From VRUE01 sp963706605 (GTDB lineage: Bacteria; Actinomycetota; Thermoleophilia; Solirubrobacterales; 70-9): 64,000 nucleotides of DNA. Under the pieces are notes generated by a model that made no database searches, had not been told where the DNA came from, and saw nothing but the letters and a program-made list of their open reading frames with translations. Position 1 is the stretch's first letter; each line of letters opens with the position of its first letter. The stretch spans positions 682,001-746,000 of the forward strand of contig OY970165.1 of assembly GCA_963706605.1 (NCBI GenBank), read 5' to 3'. Shown piece by piece: positions 50,649 to 59,600 of this stretch. Made by a program: the position numbers and the translations under genes.

Positions 50649-51479
50649 ATGAAAAAGCTGCGTCACCGTCGTTGTCTCGAGCTTGCGGTGATCGCCGCAG
50701 CGTTGGCTCTGGTCGCCGTGGCGCCGGCAGGCGCGCTTGCTGCCGGTGAAGAATCCGGCGGCGGCTCGGGGGAAACGACCGTTGAATCTCCCGGCGGCTC
50801 GACGCAACCTGCCCCCCCGGCGACGCCTCCGCCGGCAACCACCGCGCCCCCCTCGTCGGGATGGACTTCTCAGGGCGCCGGCACGGGAACTTCCAGCGGC
50901 GGGGCCGCGTCGGTCCAGCATGGAAGTTCGGTGGGCAGCGGCGGAGCTCGGGAAAAGGCCGGGTCGACCAGCGAAGAACCGTCGCACACCCCCAGTTCGA
51001 GTGACTACGAACCGGCACCGGCGACCCCCTCGACGTTCGAAGAGCACGCGAGCACGCCTCGAACGGGGAGCGGAACGGAGCGCAGAATCCGCTCGGTGGA
51101 GCCGCCGGCCCCGGCGGCCCGCACCAGCAAGGCCGTCAAGGTTGCCGTTGGCGCTGCAACTCCGCTTGCCTTCTCCAAATCATCTCCGGGTGACGAGGTC
51201 AGATCTGGGACCCCGGTGGCTGCAACGGTCACGGGCCCGGGCGACCACGCGGCCTCCGGTTCCTATGCCCTGCCGTTGCTGATCATCATCGTGCTTGGTC
51301 TACTCGGCTACGCGGGCGTCCGCCTCTGGCGCCGCCGCCACAAGCGACGGCAGCGGGAAGCTCTCTGGCAACGACAAGATGCCGCGTGGGAGGCGGCCAT
51401 CCGTCAAATCGAGACGGAACGGGCGCATGAAGCCTCGAAGCCGAATGCAAAGCGGCTGCAAGGAGTCGGCGTCGGGTAG
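50649..51479 (+). CDS. Secreted, Ser/Pro/Gly-rich single-span membrane protein
   Basis: 276-residue protein. The signal peptide (CLELAVIAAALALVAVAPAG, residues 9-28) is followed by a 170-residue low-complexity region rich in Ser, Thr, Gly and Pro, suited to be a glycosylated stalk. A membrane span follows at about 210-228 (YALPLLIIIVLGLLGYAGVR), then a short, strongly basic cytoplasmic tail (RRRHKRRQRE). It is divergent from the Ig-repeat gene, starting 148 bp away, so the two could be co-regulated surface proteins. No family recognised. Confidence 0.72.
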   Translation: MKKLRHRRCLELAVIAAALALVAVAPAGALAAGEESGGGSGETTVESPGGSTQPAPPATPPPATTAPPSSGWTSQGAGTGTSSGGAASVQHGSSVGSGGAREKAGSTSEEPSHTPSSSDYEPAPATPSTFEEHASTPRTGSGTERRIRSVEPPAPAARTSKAVKVAVGAATPLAFSKSSPGDEVRSGTPVAATVTGPGDHAASGSYALPLLIIIVLGLLGYAGVRLWRRRHKRRQREALWQRQDAAWEAAIRQIETERAHEASKPNAKRLQGVGVG

Positions 51480-51492
51480 ACGCCGCCGAGGC

Positions 51493-52893
51493 CTACGCCT
51501 CAGCGGCGTCGGCGAGGAGGCGGATGCCGTGCTCGATCGCCGGCTCCGACAGGCAGCCGAAGCCGAGCACGAGGCCCGGTGGCCCATGGGGATTGAAGCG
51601 GTGCAGGGAAAGACCGTCCACGCCAACGCCGCATTTGGCTGCAGCGGCGACCAGCGCCGCCTCGTCGACGTCCTCCGGCAGCTCGACCAGCTCGTATAGG
51701 CCGGCGCCACCCTCCGAGACGCGCCCATTCGGCAGACGCCGGGCCAGCGCTTCGACCAGCGTCCCGCGCCGTTGCTGATAGCGCAGGCGCATGCGGCGGA
51801 TGTGGCGGTCGAGCTCCCCCCGTTCGATGAAGTCGTGCAGAGCGAGCTGACCGATCACCTCGGAGCCGCCGTCCTCGATCGCCTTTGCCTGGATCAGTGG
51901 CCAGGCCAGCCAGGAGGGCAACAACGCCCAGCCAAGGCGCATACCCGGCGTCAGCCGCTTGCTCGCCGAGCCGACGTAGGCGACCCGGTCCGGCGCCAGG
52001 CCCTGTAGCGCCCCCACCACAGCACCGTCGTAGCGGTACTCGGCGTCGAAGTCGTCCTCGATGATCAGCCGCTCCCCATGTTCGGCCCACTCGATCAGCG
52101 CCGTCCGCCTCTCTCTGTTGAGGACGGCACCGGTCGGAAACTGGTGCGCGGGCGTCACGACGACGGTGCTTGCCCCCGCTGCTTCGAGCGCGTCGATCCG
52201 CAATCCATCAGCGTCGACCGGGATCGGCGCGACCTCCAGGCCGGCCTGTTCGACGATCAGCCGGTGCGGGTGCCAGCCCGGATCCTCCAGCGCCACCCGC
52301 TCGACGCCACGGCTCCAGAGCCAGCGACAGATCAGCGAGAAGGCCTGGGAAAAACCGGTGCAGATCATCGTCTGCTCCGGCTCCGCCACGGCACCGCGGA
52401 CTCGGCCCAGGTAATCGGCGATCGCCTGCCGCAGGGCCGGAACTCCGCGCGGGTCGGGATAGCCGACGGCGTCTATCGGCGCCTGCCGCCACGCCGCCCG
52501 CAGGGACCGCAGCCAGCGGTCGCGGGGAAACCCCGCGAGATCAGGGAGACCGGGATGGAAGTGGTAGGGAAAGCTCGGCAGCATCGAGCGGGCGGCGGGT
52601 CGAGCGGCGGGCGTACGCACCGTCCTCGCCACTCGCACCGGAGCGCCCTGCCGGGTGAGCAGGTAGCCCTCGACCGCCAGCTGGGTGTAAGCCTCGGTGA
52701 CGACGCCGCGCGAGATCCCCAGCTCCTTGGCGAGGGAGCGGGTCGAGGGCAGGCGCGTTCCGGCCGCGAGGCGACCCGACTGGATGTCCCTACGGATCGC
52801 TCGCTCGACCTGCTCGTGGAGGGGAAGATCAGCGTCACGCTCAACTTCGAGCAGCAGGCTGGGACTGCCAACTGGACCATTTGAGTGCGCCAC
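51493..52893 (-). CDS. MocR-type regulator (GntR HTH fused to aminotransferase)
   Basis: 466-residue regulator of the MocR/PdxR subfamily. The GntR winged helix spans about 23-90 (LHEQVERAIRRDIQSGRLAA, ELGISRGVVTEAYTQL). A class I aminotransferase-like domain follows that binds PLP at the Lys in GSASKRLTPGMRLGW, with the DFDAEYRYDG and HQFPTG blocks typical of the family. Such proteins often control vitamin B6 or amino-acid genes. GTG 52893 is chosen; upstream in-frame sequence is unlike coding. It is divergent from the flavin oxidoreductase with a dyad in between. Confidence 0.88.
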   Translation of the reverse strand: MAHSNGPVGSPSLLLEVERDADLPLHEQVERAIRRDIQSGRLAAGTRLPSTRSLAKELGISRGVVTEAYTQLAVEGYLLTRQGAPVRVARTVRTPAARPAARSMLPSFPYHFHPGLPDLAGFPRDRWLRSLRAAWRQAPIDAVGYPDPRGVPALRQAIADYLGRVRGAVAEPEQTMICTGFSQAFSLICRWLWSRGVERVALEDPGWHPHRLIVEQAGLEVAPIPVDADGLRIDALEAAGASTVVVTPAHQFPTGAVLNRERRTALIEWAEHGERLIIEDDFDAEYRYDGAVVGALQGLAPDRVAYVGSASKRLTPGMRLGWALLPSWLAWPLIQAKAIEDGGSEVIGQLALHDFIERGELDRHIRRMRLRYQQRRGTLVEALARRLPNGRVSEGGAGLYELVELPEDVDEAALVAAAAKCGVGVDGLSLHRFNPHGPPGLVLGFGCLSEPAIEHGIRLLADAAEA

Positions 52894-52919
52894 TACTGGA
52901 ACTGTATATCGGACCAGTA
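52894..52919. promoter_or_regulatory. Inverted repeat between MocR regulator and oxidoreductase
   Basis: TACTGG (52894-52899) and CCAGTA (52914-52919) flank 14 AT-richer bases including TGTATAT, which could be a -10 element, directly at the start of the MocR gene. Position and symmetry fit a site bound by MocR controlling itself and the divergent gene. Confidence 0.5.
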
Positions 52920-52960
52920 CATCCCTAGAGTGGATTCCGCCAAACGCTGAGGAGGCTCCG

Positions 52961-52993
52961 ATGAACAACAAAGCGGGATATCGCGATGAGTAG
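52961..52993 (+). CDS. Ten-residue leader peptide ORF, translationally coupled
   Basis: Short frame MNNKAGYRDE with a strong GGAGG site 5 nt upstream of its ATG. Its stop codon TAG (52991-52993) overlaps the first codons of the oxidoreductase gene, whose own ATG (52986) lies inside it. The best ribosome site of the region therefore belongs to the leader frame. It may couple translation to the downstream gene or be a chance frame. Confidence 0.45.
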   Translation: MNNKAGYRDE

Positions 52994-54152
52994 GGTCACG
53001 ATTGTCGGCGGCGGTCTCGCCGGCCTCACGGCTGCGATCGTCTGCGCCGAAGGCGGCACCGCGGTGCGGCTGTTGGAGGCCCACGACGCCCTTGGCGGAC
53101 GTGGACGCAGCGCCGGCGGCCCCTACAAGGCCAATCTCGGCCCCCACGTCCTCTACAAGGACGGCGACTTCTGGGGGTGGCTGCAAGAGCGCGATCTCCT
53201 CCCCGCCTACGCCGGCCCGCCACTGAGCGGAATCCGCTTCCGCTGGCAGGGCGCCGCACGACGGATTCCGCCGCTGGGCACGGTGCCATCGGTACTGCGG
53301 CTGCGCGGCCGCGAAGCCCCGGTCGACGTCGACTTCCGCAGCTGGGTCACCGCCCATAGCGACGAGCGCACCGCCGCGATGCTCTCTTCCGCCGCCGGCG
53401 TCTACACGTTCCACCACGACCCCGGCGCGCTCTCGGCTGCCTTCGTCTGGAAGCACTCGGTGCGGGTTCTGCTCAGCCCGCCGCCCGCCGCGCGTTACCT
53501 GATCGGCGGCTGGAGCGCGCTGGTCTCCTCACTGGAGCGGCGAGCTAGACAGCTCGGGGTAGAGATCAAGACCGGCCACCGCGTCGACGCCCCGCCGGAC
53601 GCACCTCTGATCGTCGCCACGGAGCTCGGGCAGGCTCGTGCGCTGCTCGGCGACGACTCGCTCGAGTGGCCCAGCGGCCACACCCTCTGCCTCGACCTCG
53701 GCCTGCGTCGGCGACGCGGCGACCCGTTCGTCGTCTCGGACCTCGACGAGGCCGGGTGGGTCGAGCGCTTCAGCGCACCCGACCCCTCGCTCGCCCCCGA
53801 TGGCGAGGAGCTCGTACAGGCGCAGATGCCGATCCGGCCAGACGAGGGCACAGAGAAGGCAGCGTTGCGCTTGGAGCAACTGCTCGATGTCTCACTGCCC
53901 GACTGGCGCGGGCGGGAGACCTGGCGCCGGCGCCAGGTCATGGACGGCCGTACGGGTCCACTGGACCTTCCCGGCACGAGCTGGCGTGACCGACCCGCCG
54001 TCGAGCGCGGCGACGGCGTGTTCCTGGCGGGTGACATGGTCGCGGCGCCCGGCCTGCTCTCGGAGGTCGCGTGGGCAAGCGCGGTCGAGGCCGGCCGCCT
54101 GGCGCTGAAGGCCGTCGAGAGCCGGCAACCGCAGCTGCGAAGAGTGGCCTAG
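52986..54152 (+). CDS. NAD(P)/FAD-dependent amine-oxidase/phytoene-desaturase-like oxidoreductase
   Basis: 388-residue flavoprotein. The N-terminal FAD motif VTIVGGGLAGLTAAIVCAEG with the following Glu (LLEAHDALGGRGRS) is the classic start of phytoene desaturase, protoporphyrinogen oxidase and amine oxidase relatives. The C-terminal FAD block is GVFLAGDMVAAPGLLSEVAWASA. It is shorter than typical phytoene desaturases (about 500). The substrate cannot be named. ATG 52986 sits inside a ten-codon leader frame. Divergent from the MocR regulator. Confidence 0.83.
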   Translation: MSRVTIVGGGLAGLTAAIVCAEGGTAVRLLEAHDALGGRGRSAGGPYKANLGPHVLYKDGDFWGWLQERDLLPAYAGPPLSGIRFRWQGAARRIPPLGTVPSVLRLRGREAPVDVDFRSWVTAHSDERTAAMLSSAAGVYTFHHDPGALSAAFVWKHSVRVLLSPPPAARYLIGGWSALVSSLERRARQLGVEIKTGHRVDAPPDAPLIVATELGQARALLGDDSLEWPSGHTLCLDLGLRRRRGDPFVVSDLDEAGWVERFSAPDPSLAPDGEELVQAQMPIRPDEGTEKAALRLEQLLDVSLPDWRGRETWRRRQVMDGRTGPLDLPGTSWRDRPAVERGDGVFLAGDMVAAPGLLSEVAWASAVEAGRLALKAVESRQPQLRRVA

Positions 54153-54158
54153 GGGCTC

Positions 54159-54884
54159 TCAGCTCACCGCTTCGATTGCCCCCTCGACCTGAGTGAGGCT
54201 TGGGCCTTCCTGGAGCGTCCGGGTCCCGCTTGGCCCGTTGACGATCATCGCCTGGCCGACACGGATGCCGAGTTTCGTCCCCAGGTCTTCATAGCCTTCG
54301 AGCGTCGCCGCGATCTCTCCGTCGGTGCCTCCCTCGCTGTCCAGATAGGCCTGCCATTCGGGCACATCCAGTTCGCCGATCGAGCCGGCCAGGGAGGCCA
54401 TGAACTCGTTGTCGATCCCGAACCGCTGCGCCTCAGCCTGGTTGAGGAAGAAGAGGTAGGTGAACTGCCAGCCGTAGCCCTGCTGCGCAGCCGCCTCGGC
54501 CCCGAAGAAACCGAGCTCGAGCGGGTTCTCGGCAACAGAGTAGTGACGCATCAGCAGCTTCACCGACCCCGGCCGCACGTAGCCTTCGACCAGGTCGGGG
54601 ATCGTGTTCAGGAAGTCGGCGCGGCAGTTCCCGCACTGGAGGTCGTTGAAGACCTCGATCGCAACCGGGGCATCGGAGGGCCCGAGCCGGTCGCCTTCCT
54701 GCGGCACCCCGCCGAAGAGCTCCTGCGCGGCCGCGATGCCTTCCACGCGGACCACGTCGCGCCCCGCCTTCCTGGTCGAGATCTGGACCACCGCATAGCC
54801 GAGCACCGTCAGCGCCAGACCAAGCGCGAGGATCACCCAGAGCCTGCCCCGGCGGGGAATCGGAGTCGCGGCGAGCTCGGACAC
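54159..54884 (-). CDS. Membrane-anchored DsbA-like thioredoxin-fold protein
   Basis: 241-residue protein with a membrane helix at about 15-33 (LWVILALGLALTVLGYAVVQ) and an extracellular thioredoxin fold of the DsbA/DsbG (Thioredoxin_4) type. The active site is C84-G-N-C87 within EVFNDLQCGNCRAD. The conserved loop Pro normally before the second half is not clearly placed. Probably an oxidoreductase for disulfides in exported proteins such as the Cys-paired surface proteins upstream (inference). GTG 54884 is preferred; a TTG at 54917 would be unusual. Confidence 0.82.
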   Translation of the reverse strand: MSELAATPIPRRGRLWVILALGLALTVLGYAVVQISTRKAGRDVVRVEGIAAAQELFGGVPQEGDRLGPSDAPVAIEVFNDLQCGNCRADFLNTIPDLVEGYVRPGSVKLLMRHYSVAENPLELGFFGAEAAAQQGYGWQFTYLFFLNQAEAQRFGIDNEFMASLAGSIGELDVPEWQAYLDSEGGTDGEIAATLEGYEDLGTKLGIRVGQAMIVNGPSGTRTLQEGPSLTQVEGAIEAVS

Positions 54885-55000
54885 AGCTGCATTATCGCGA
54901 GCGCGGAATCTCCGCAACTGCCCGTCGAATTCCGGTTGACACGTCCGTCCTCGCGGGTAAATATGGCGATACCCGATTTCAACTACAAGGGAGGTCCGCC

Positions 55001-55186
55001 GTGGCCAATCACCTCACCCCGTCCGAGCTTGCCGACGAGTTGCACATGAAGCGGCAGGAAGTGATCGGCAAATGCGTCGAGCTGCATGTGCCGATCTTCC
55101 ACGGCCGCATCGACAAGTCCCTCTTCCAGTCCTCACTTCGGCAAATCTCCGGACAGCATCAGGAGCGGCGCACCTCGGCGGCTTAG
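55001..55186 (+). CDS. Small IF2 N-terminal-domain-like protein
   Basis: 61-residue protein. LTPSELADELHMKRQEVIGKCVELHVP is a helix-turn-helix-like pattern matching the IF2_N domain found at the N-terminus of translation initiation factor 2 and in a few small stand-alone proteins. The C-terminus is polar. GTG 55001 has a GGGAGG site 7 nt upstream, so translation is well supported. It lies just before the acyl-CoA synthetase on the same strand (29 bp). It could bind nucleic acid; role unknown. Confidence 0.65.
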   Translation: MANHLTPSELADELHMKRQEVIGKCVELHVPIFHGRIDKSLFQSSLRQISGQHQERRTSAA

Positions 55187-55215
55187 CGCACAATCCGTCG
55201 ACTAGACTCCCCGTT

Positions 55216-56997
55216 GTGGAGCGGGGAACCAAATCGGCCACGCTGGCGGACCTGTTGCCGCTGGCCGCGCGGCGCTACGGCAGCGCTCCGGCGATCCAGT
55301 TCAAAGACGGCGACGAGTGGGTCAAGCGAAGCTTTGAGCAGGTCGAGGAGACCGTCCGCTCGCTGGCCCTGGGACTGATCGACCTCGGGGTTGCGAAGGG
55401 CGACAAGGTCTCGATCCTCGCCAACACCCGCCCCGAGTGGACCTACTTCGACTTTGCGGCGCTCTCTGTCGGCGCGACCGTGGTGCCGATCTACCAGACC
55501 AACTCGCCGGAGGAGTGCCAGTACGTGCTGGAGAACTCCGACGCTAAGGTGGTCGTGGTCGAGGACGACGAGCAGCTGGAGAAGATCCGCGCGGTTCGCG
55601 ACCAGCTGCCGCTGCTGGAGCACGTGGTGCGGATGACGGGCGCCAGTGAGGACGCGATTTCGCCGGACGACCTCGCCGCCCGTGGCGCCGCCCGCGACAA
55701 GGCGGAGTGGGAGCAGCGCTGGAGGGCCGTCACGCCGCAGGACGTCTGCACCTTCATCTACACCTCGGGGACGACCGGCCCGCCGAAGGGCTGCGTGATC
55801 ACGCACGGCAACTACCGCGCGATGCTGGACATGGTCAACGGGACGAGCGTGATCGAGGGCGAAGACGTCACCTACCTCTACCTCCCCCTCGCCCACTCCT
55901 TCGCCCTGCTGATCCAGCTCGGCAGCTTCGACCTCGGCGCGACGATTGCCTACTGGGAGCGCGACCCGCTGAAGATCATGCCCAACCTGGCCGAACTGAA
56001 ACCGACCTACTTTCCGTCGGTGCCGCGCATCTTCGAGAAGATCTACACCCTCGCGACCAGCAGCATGGAAAAAGAGGGCGGCCTCAAAAAGGCGATCTTC
56101 GACTGGTCGATCCGCGTCGGTGGCAAGATGCGGGCAGCGGAGCGAGACGGGCGCCGACCCGGCTTCCTGCTGCGCAAGCAGTACGGGTTCGCCGACGAGA
56201 AAGTGCTCTCGAAAATCCGCGGCCTGTTCGGCGGCAAACTGCGCCTGGCGGTCTCCGGCGCCGCCCCGATCAGCCCGGAGATCCTGCGCTTCTTCGACGC
56301 CGCCGGCGTGCTGGTGCTCGAGGGCTGGGGGATGACCGAGACCTCGACCGCGGCGACGATCTCCTCGCCGGAGGACTTCAAGATCGGCACGATCGGCAAA
56401 CCGTTCCCAGGCTGCGAGATCAAGATCGCCGAGGACGGCGAGATCCTCGTCAAGGGGCCCAACGTGTTTCAGGGCTACTACAAGAACGAGGAGGCCACCC
56501 GGGAGACGATCGTCGACGGCTGGCTGCACACCGGCGACCTCGGCGCGATCGACGAGGACGGCTTCATCCGGATCACCGGCCGCAAAAAGGACATCATCAT
56601 CACCGCCGGCGGCAAGAACATCACCCCGGCCAACCTCGAGAACGAAATCAAGCAGCAGCCGCTGGTCTCCCAGTGCGTCGTGGTCGGCGACCGCCGCCCC
56701 TATCTGGTAGCGCTGGTCACCCTCGACCCTGAAGAGGTGGCCGCCTACGCCAACGAGCACGGCCTGCCGGATGATCCCGAGCAGTTGGCCTCCAACCCCG
56801 ACATCCGGGCGGCAATCGAGGAGCACCTGGACAAGGTCAACGAGAAATTCGCCCGCGTCGAGCAGGTGAAGAAGATCGCGATCCTCCCCCACGACCTCTC
56901 CCAGGAAAACGGCGAGCTGACCCCCACCCTGAAGGTGAAGCGGGCCGTCGTCGCGCAAAAGCACGAGCCGGAGATCGAGAAGCTCTACGCGGGTTGA
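55216..56997 (+). CDS. Long-chain acyl-CoA synthetase (FadD15-like AMP-binding enzyme)
   Basis: 593-residue ANL-superfamily ligase that activates fatty acids to acyl-CoA through an acyl-AMP. The P-loop-like FIYTSGTTGPPKGCVITH motif, the long-chain specific GWGMTETSTAATI, TGDLGAIDEDGFI and GRKKDIIITAGGKNITP are intact, with the C-terminal catalytic Lys region near LTPTLKVKR. Length matches FadD15 of mycobacteria. GTG 55216. It supplies substrates for the dehydrogenases and desaturase in this window. A hairpin terminator follows. Confidence 0.94.
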   Translation: MERGTKSATLADLLPLAARRYGSAPAIQFKDGDEWVKRSFEQVEETVRSLALGLIDLGVAKGDKVSILANTRPEWTYFDFAALSVGATVVPIYQTNSPEECQYVLENSDAKVVVVEDDEQLEKIRAVRDQLPLLEHVVRMTGASEDAISPDDLAARGAARDKAEWEQRWRAVTPQDVCTFIYTSGTTGPPKGCVITHGNYRAMLDMVNGTSVIEGEDVTYLYLPLAHSFALLIQLGSFDLGATIAYWERDPLKIMPNLAELKPTYFPSVPRIFEKIYTLATSSMEKEGGLKKAIFDWSIRVGGKMRAAERDGRRPGFLLRKQYGFADEKVLSKIRGLFGGKLRLAVSGAAPISPEILRFFDAAGVLVLEGWGMTETSTAATISSPEDFKIGTIGKPFPGCEIKIAEDGEILVKGPNVFQGYYKNEEATRETIVDGWLHTGDLGAIDEDGFIRITGRKKDIIITAGGKNITPANLENEIKQQPLVSQCVVVGDRRPYLVALVTLDPEEVAAYANEHGLPDDPEQLASNPDIRAAIEEHLDKVNEKFARVEQVKKIAILPHDLSQENGELTPTLKVKRAVVAQKHEPEIEKLYAG

Positions 56998-57000
56998 GGA

Positions 57001-57019
57001 CGGCCCCGAAACGGGGCCG
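57001..57019. terminator. Bidirectional hairpin terminator
   Basis: CGGCCCCG (57001-57008), loop AAA, CGGGGCCG (57012-57019): a perfect 8-bp GC stem between convergent gene ends at 56997 and 57030. No T-run. Confidence 0.75.
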
Positions 57020-57029
57020 GGTTGGACAG

Positions 57030-58289
57030 CTAGGAAGCCTCGCCGGACTGGCGCAGAAGTGCCGAGGTGGTCTGCTCCAGCACCCTTCTCCAGGCCGAGT
57101 TCTGCTCGGGCTCCTCTTCGGCCGCACGCTCGACGGCACGGCGGACGCGGCGCTCGGAGATCTCGAGGCCATGGCGCTCGGCGGTCTCCTTGTAGCGGTC
57201 GTAGTCCTGGGCGAGGGTCGCAGTGACCGACTCGAAGCCATGACGGGCAATCTGCAGGCGCCGCGAGTAGTCCATGATCGGCGTCCCGAACATCAGCTCG
57301 TCGTTGGGCTCGGGCTCGACCAGGATGATGTCGACGCCCGGGTACTTCTCCTGCCACACGGCAACGGCCTCATGCAAACGCGCGTGGGCGATCAACCGGA
57401 AGGCCTGGTTGGCGATCGCGGGAAGACCCATGTCGGAAACCCGCCGCACGCGATTGCCGAAAACGGTTGGGATCGTCTGCTCGAAATCGTTCACGTACGG
57501 GACGAGGGGGTTGACGACGATGATGAACTTCGCTCCCTTCTCGACCGCTATGTCGACGTTGGTGGTCGAGCGGATGCCGCCGTCGACCAGGTGGCGGCCC
57601 TTGAGGTCAACCGGCTTGTAAACGATGGGCAGCGCGGTCGAGCACTCGACCGCTTTGGAGACCGGGATGTCGGTCCAGCCCTCTTCGCCGAAGACGATGC
57701 GCTCACAGGTATCGAGGTCGGTCGCGGTCAGATACAGCTCCTTGTCGAGCAGGCGGAAGTCGTTGATGCGGCCGGCGTCGGCCAGCACCTGTTCGACGTA
57801 GTCGGCGATCCCGGCGCCGGAGTAGAGCCCGGTCGGCAGCGCCTCGGCGAGACCGACACCGATGTCGATCGCCGAGAAGTCCCCCATCTGCACCAGCCTG
57901 CGCATCAGTTCCACGGAGCGCAACGGCAGCATCGCGGCTTTCTGCAGGAAGCCGAGGTAGTTGAGCTTCAGCACCTTGCTGAGATCGAGGTCGTCGAGGT
58001 CCGACGGCACCCGCTTGTTGATCACCTGCATCATTTCGTCGGGGGTGACCCCGTTTGCCAGCATCGTGGCGACGAAGGAGCCTGCGCTGGTGCCGACGTA
58101 GACGTCGAAGTCGGTGACGGTGCTGTTCACCGCCAGCAGGTCGAGGGCGCGCAACGCGCCGATCTCATAGACGCCGCCGGTGAAGCCGCCACCACCGAGC
58201 ACCAGGGCCGTCTTCGAGGGGCGTTTGCGGCCCTTGCCGCGTTTGCGCCGAGTCGGAGTCTCGATGTCGACGACCTTGCCCATAAACAT
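57030..58289 (-). CDS. Patatin-like phospholipase
   Basis: 419-residue lipid acyl hydrolase with a Ser-Asp dyad. The oxyanion block is ALVLGGGGFTGGVYEIGALR (residues 28-47), the nucleophile S68 lies in YVGTSAGSF, and the Asp is D236 in LVDGGIRSTT. N-terminal residues 11-25 are basic (RRKRGKGRKRPSK). The C-terminus is a long helix rich in Arg/Glu. It may release fatty acids from membrane or storage lipid. ATG 58289. Divergent from the carboxypeptidase gene (75 bp). Confidence 0.92.
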   Translation of the reverse strand: MFMGKVVDIETPTRRKRGKGRKRPSKTALVLGGGGFTGGVYEIGALRALDLLAVNSTVTDFDVYVGTSAGSFVATMLANGVTPDEMMQVINKRVPSDLDDLDLSKVLKLNYLGFLQKAAMLPLRSVELMRRLVQMGDFSAIDIGVGLAEALPTGLYSGAGIADYVEQVLADAGRINDFRLLDKELYLTATDLDTCERIVFGEEGWTDIPVSKAVECSTALPIVYKPVDLKGRHLVDGGIRSTTNVDIAVEKGAKFIIVVNPLVPYVNDFEQTIPTVFGNRVRRVSDMGLPAIANQAFRLIAHARLHEAVAVWQEKYPGVDIILVEPEPNDELMFGTPIMDYSRRLQIARHGFESVTATLAQDYDRYKETAERHGLEISERRVRRAVERAAEEEPEQNSAWRRVLEQTTSALLRQSGEAS

Positions 58290-58364
58290 GGATTATCCCA
58301 GGTCGAGCGGCCAAGCCCGCCGGAGATACCGCTACCTTCGGCAAATTCCGTGTTGGATCACGCA

Positions 58365-59600
58365 ATGAGACGGGCCTCGATCGTCTTCGCCCTGCTGGCG
58401 ATGCTCCTGCTGCCGGCGATGGCCAGCGGGGCCGGCAACGCGTGCCAGGAAATGCGGCACCGTCTGGTTTATGGAGGCGGAGCGGCGAGCGGCCTGTTCG
58501 TCGTCGACGCGGACAGCGGGCAACCGGTCTGCGCGCGAGCGGCGAAGCAACCGCGATCGCTGGCCTCGAACACGAAGCTGTTCACGACCTCGACCGCGCT
58601 CTCCCGCTTCGGCCCCGAATACCGCATCGCCACCAAGCTGCTCTCCGACGGCGACATCGACCTCACCGGCACGCTCCACGGCAGTCTCTACCTGCAGGGG
58701 GCCGGTGATCCGGCGCTCGGCAGCCCAGCCTTCTACAACCGCTACATGGGCGGTGTCGGCACCAACCTGTTCGCGCTGAAGACCCAACTGCAGGCGGACG
58801 GGGTGCGCGCCGTGACCGGCCGCCTGTACGCAGACGACACGGTCTTCGACAGGGTTCGCGGCGTCGCCGACTCCGGCTACGCGACGAGTCCCTACATCGG
58901 ACCGCTCTCGGGCCTCTCCTTCGACTCCGGCTACAGCGGCTCGATCACGGAAGGGTTCAGCTCCGACCCAGCGACGCTGGCGGCGACCAAGCTGGCTCAG
59001 GCGCTTCGTTCATCTGGGGTCGCGATCGACCCGAAGGTGGCGCGCCGGCAAACGCCCCCTGGAGCCCTCCCCGTTGCCACCGTGCGGTCGCCCACGATGT
59101 CGCAGCTGGTCGAGGCAACCGACGTCTACTCCAACAACTTCTTCGCCGAGATGCTGGCCAAGCTGCTCGGCGCCAACTTCGGCGGCGTCGGCACCACCGG
59201 GGCCGGAACCGAAGTGGTCGAGCGCTTTGCCCGCAGCCACGGATCCGGCGTCCACGCGGTTGACGGCTCCGGGTTGACCCGCTCCAACCGTGCCTCCCCC
59301 AGCCAGGTGGTCCACCTCTTGGAGGCAATCCGTGGACTGCCGGTCGCCGACCAGTTCATCCAGGATCTGGCGCTGGCCGGCCGCGAAGGAACGGTCGCCG
59401 ACCGCATGCACGGCACCGCCGCCGCGGGCCACTGCCGGACCAAGACCGGCACCCTGACCGGGGTCAGCGCTCTCTCGGGCTACTGCTTCAACCGCAGCGG
59501 CAAGACGATGATCTTCTCGATCCTGATGGGCGGCGTCACCGACCTCAGCCTCGCCCACTACGAGCAGGACAAGATCGCCGCCGCGATCGCCTCCTACTGA
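58365..59600 (+). CDS. D-alanyl-D-alanine carboxypeptidase/endopeptidase (class C PBP, peptidase S13)
   Basis: 411-residue exported penicillin-binding protein of the DacB (PBP4) type. The signal peptide spans residues 1-22 (SIVFALLAMLLLPAMASG). The active site is S68-x-x-K71 in LASNTKLFTT, with the SNN triad in DVYSNNFFAEM and KTG in CRTKTGTLTG. It trims or hydrolyses peptidoglycan crosslinks outside the cell. ATG 58365; GTG 58350 would add five residues. The final 7 bases overlap the end of the convergent ligA. Confidence 0.92.
   Translation: MRRASIVFALLAMLLLPAMASGAGNACQEMRHRLVYGGGAASGLFVVDADSGQPVCARAAKQPRSLASNTKLFTTSTALSRFGPEYRIATKLLSDGDIDLTGTLHGSLYLQGAGDPALGSPAFYNRYMGGVGTNLFALKTQLQADGVRAVTGRLYADDTVFDRVRGVADSGYATSPYIGPLSGLSFDSGYSGSITEGFSSDPATLAATKLAQALRSSGVAIDPKVARRQTPPGALPVATVRSPTMSQLVEATDVYSNNFFAEMLAKLLGANFGGVGTTGAGTEVVERFARSHGSGVHAVDGSGLTRSNRASPSQVVHLLEAIRGLPVADQFIQDLALAGREGTVADRMHGTAAAGHCRTKTGTLTGVSALSGYCFNRSGKTMIFSILMGGVTDLSLAHYEQDKIAAAIASY

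Noticed and set aside
56994..58364. Long upstream extension of the carboxypeptidase frame
   Set aside because: It is antisense to the patatin gene and has no domain; the true protein starts at a signal peptide at 58365.
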